Shown here: positions 62,972 through 64,000 of the stretch, in pieces
Layout: each line of letters starts with the position of its first letter
How positions within the stretch are numbered: position 1 is the first letter of the stretch
From: Clostridiaceae bacterium
Lineage (GTDB): Bacteria > Bacillota > Clostridia > Lachnospirales > Lachnospiraceae
DNA length: 64,000 nt
Direction: 5' to 3'
Assembly: GCA_009911305.1 (NCBI GenBank)
Contig: QXXC01000008.1
Location: forward strand, 1 to 64,000
Position numbers and translations under genes: made by a program
Notes under the pieces: generated by a model
Database searches by the model: none
Told to the model about the DNA's origin: nothing
What the model saw: only the letters and a program-made list of their open reading frames with translations

Positions 62972-63808
62972 TTAGCCAATCCGGCGGATGCTCGTCCCCG
63001 TAATCTCGATCTTCCCTTCTTTTAAAAGATGCCCCACGGCCCGCTTAAAGGCATTCTTGCTGAGGCTGAACTCCTCGCGGATAATCTCAGGGCTGACCTT
63101 GTCATTAAAGGGCAGCGCGCCGTCATAGCGGGCGATGACAGACAGGATCTTCTCTGCGTCCGTCCCGATCTGCAGATGCGCCCTGTCGCGCAGGCTCAGA
63201 TCCAGCTTCCCATCCTCCCGGACCTTGGTCACACGGGCTCTGACCACCTCGCCCGGGCGAAGGTACCTGTACAGCTCCTTCCTGGGAATCAGGCCAAAGT
63301 ATTTATCCTGTACGGCCACAAACGCCCCCAGGTTTTCATTGTTTTCATACACGCGCGCCTCAACCCAGTCGTCTTTTTTATAGGGGGACTCCCTGCTCAG
63401 ATAGGGATAAACATACATCGTTGCAGCCAGCCGCCTGCTCTTATCCACATAGAGCGCCACCAGGCATTCCTCTCCGGCCTCAACCCTGTGGTTCTGCTCC
63501 CTGAAGGGAAGCAGAAGATCCTTTTCAAGGCCCATATCCAGGAACGCCCCGATTCTCGATGTCTCCTTTACCGTAAGAACCGCCGTCTCCCCCAGCATAA
63601 GCTTCGGTTCATTCGTCGTCGCAATCAGCCGATCATCCGAGTCCTTGTAGATAAACACCCAAAGCGCGTCCCCTATCTTTGTTCCCTGCGGGACCTCCTT
63701 TATCGGAAGCAGGACCATGGCGCTGTCATCCTCTTTTTCCCTCAGATATACGCCAAACCCCTTCTCCTTCATCACAATAAGCTCCTGTTTTTTACCCAGC
63801 TCAAACAT
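62972..63808 (-). CDS. cvfB: S1-domain RNA-binding protein CvfB
   Basis: 278 residues. Three S1-like OB folds (LTVKETSRIGAFLDMGLEKD, VRARVTKVREDGKLDLSLRD) and a C-terminal winged helix (GALPFNDKVSPEIIREEFSL then SKNAFKRAVGHLLKEGKIEI). CvfB affects virulence gene expression in Staphylococcus; its direct targets are unclear. Stop lies 10 bp from a MITE end. Confidence 0.93.
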   Translation of the reverse strand: MFELGKKQELIVMKEKGFGVYLREKEDDSAMVLLPIKEVPQGTKIGDALWVFIYKDSDDRLIATTNEPKLMLGETAVLTVKETSRIGAFLDMGLEKDLLLPFREQNHRVEAGEECLVALYVDKSRRLAATMYVYPYLSRESPYKKDDWVEARVYENNENLGAFVAVQDKYFGLIPRKELYRYLRPGEVVRARVTKVREDGKLDLSLRDRAHLQIGTDAEKILSVIARYDGALPFNDKVSPEIIREEFSLSKNAFKRAVGHLLKEGKIEITGTSIRRIG

Positions 63809-63858
63809 GTCATTCGTCCTCTCTTTTTTGTAACCGCGCAGACCGCGGACCGCCGCGT

Positions 63859-64000
63859 TTATTCAGCGGCCCGGACCGCATCCGCGCTTCCCCCGCCGCC
63901 GTTTTCCGCCATCCAGATATTCGCGTAGGGCGTCCCGTTCTCATCCTGCAGGGAAACGACATACCCCTCCTGTATTCTGGCGATTTTCGGATACATCCGC
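63859..64000 (-). CDS. C-terminal end of a gene cut by the window edge
   Basis: Open frame entering from the right edge and ending at TAA (63859-63861): MYPKIARIQEGYVVSLQDEN, then GTPYANIWMAENGGGG and SADAVRAAE. Too short to assign. An ATG at 63996 exists but has no visible RBS within the window, so the gene probably starts outside. Confidence 0.5.
   Translation of the reverse strand, partial: RMYPKIARIQEGYVVSLQDENGTPYANIWMAENGGGGSADAVRAAE

Overview
The window looks like the chromosome of a Gram-positive gut anaerobe of the Lachnospiraceae / Clostridium cluster XIVa type. The evidence is the gene content: a flavodiiron protein next to an acyl-CoA dehydrogenase fused to ETF-alpha and rubredoxin, an RsgI-type anti-sigma factor, PurO beside a stand-alone AICAR transformylase, VanZ and class II GalT. 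AGGAGG-type ribosome binding sites and TTGACA/TATAAT promoters agree. No 16S gene is present, so genus is inference.

Layout. 1-6.6 kb: transfer module of an integrative/mobilisable element: TOPRIM protein, very large MobP-like relaxase with Sel1 repeats, a PBECR4-type gene behind an unidentified structured RNA, a ribbon-helix-helix protein, an AbrB-like regulator and a candidate oriT. 6.6-8.7 kb: rpsB-tsf. 9.5-14.3 kb: galT, then a lone 866-residue protein joining a SIR2-like domain to an HSP90/GHKL-type ATPase, the best candidate here for an undescribed defence system. 14.3-17.0 kb: coupled ECF sigma / RsgI anti-sigma / Gx transporter operon. 17.1-19.6 kb: truA, VanZ, aminotransferase; then tRNA-Ser(CGA) and a cupin. 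20.3-24.4 kb: nifS-nifU-mnmA-amidase. 24.8-31.1 kb: DUF262 protein, ComEC-like lipoprotein, late purine genes, lipoprotein, upp, HTH regulator. 31.3-35.4 kb: MarR-controlled heterodimeric ABC exporter. 35.6-39.1 kb: aroF-tyrA-aroA. 39.2-44.3 kb: TPP riboswitch and thiXYZ-like transporter with a TatD-like gene, split by about 1.3 kb of repeats. 44.2-49.9 kb: L,D-transpeptidase, metallo-hydrolase, lipoproteins, DJ-1/PfpI. 50.1-55.5 kb: cdaR-like, ftsE, ftsX, envC-like, ctpA-like. 55.8-59.5 kb: flavodiiron protein, acyl-CoA dehydrogenase fusion, Rrf2 regulator. 59.7-60.9 kb: mobile-element graveyard with a candidate type I toxin-antitoxin. 60.9-64 kb: ugpC/msmK, ridA, cvfB and a gene cut by the window edge.

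Scattered through the intergenic regions are at least three families of short palindromic repeats. The main one is a 160-bp MITE-like element with GAGCGTG...CACGCTC ends flanked by TA. One copy sits inside a second repeat family whose uninterrupted homologue also lies in the window, giving a direct empty-site/filled-site comparison that supports TA target duplication.
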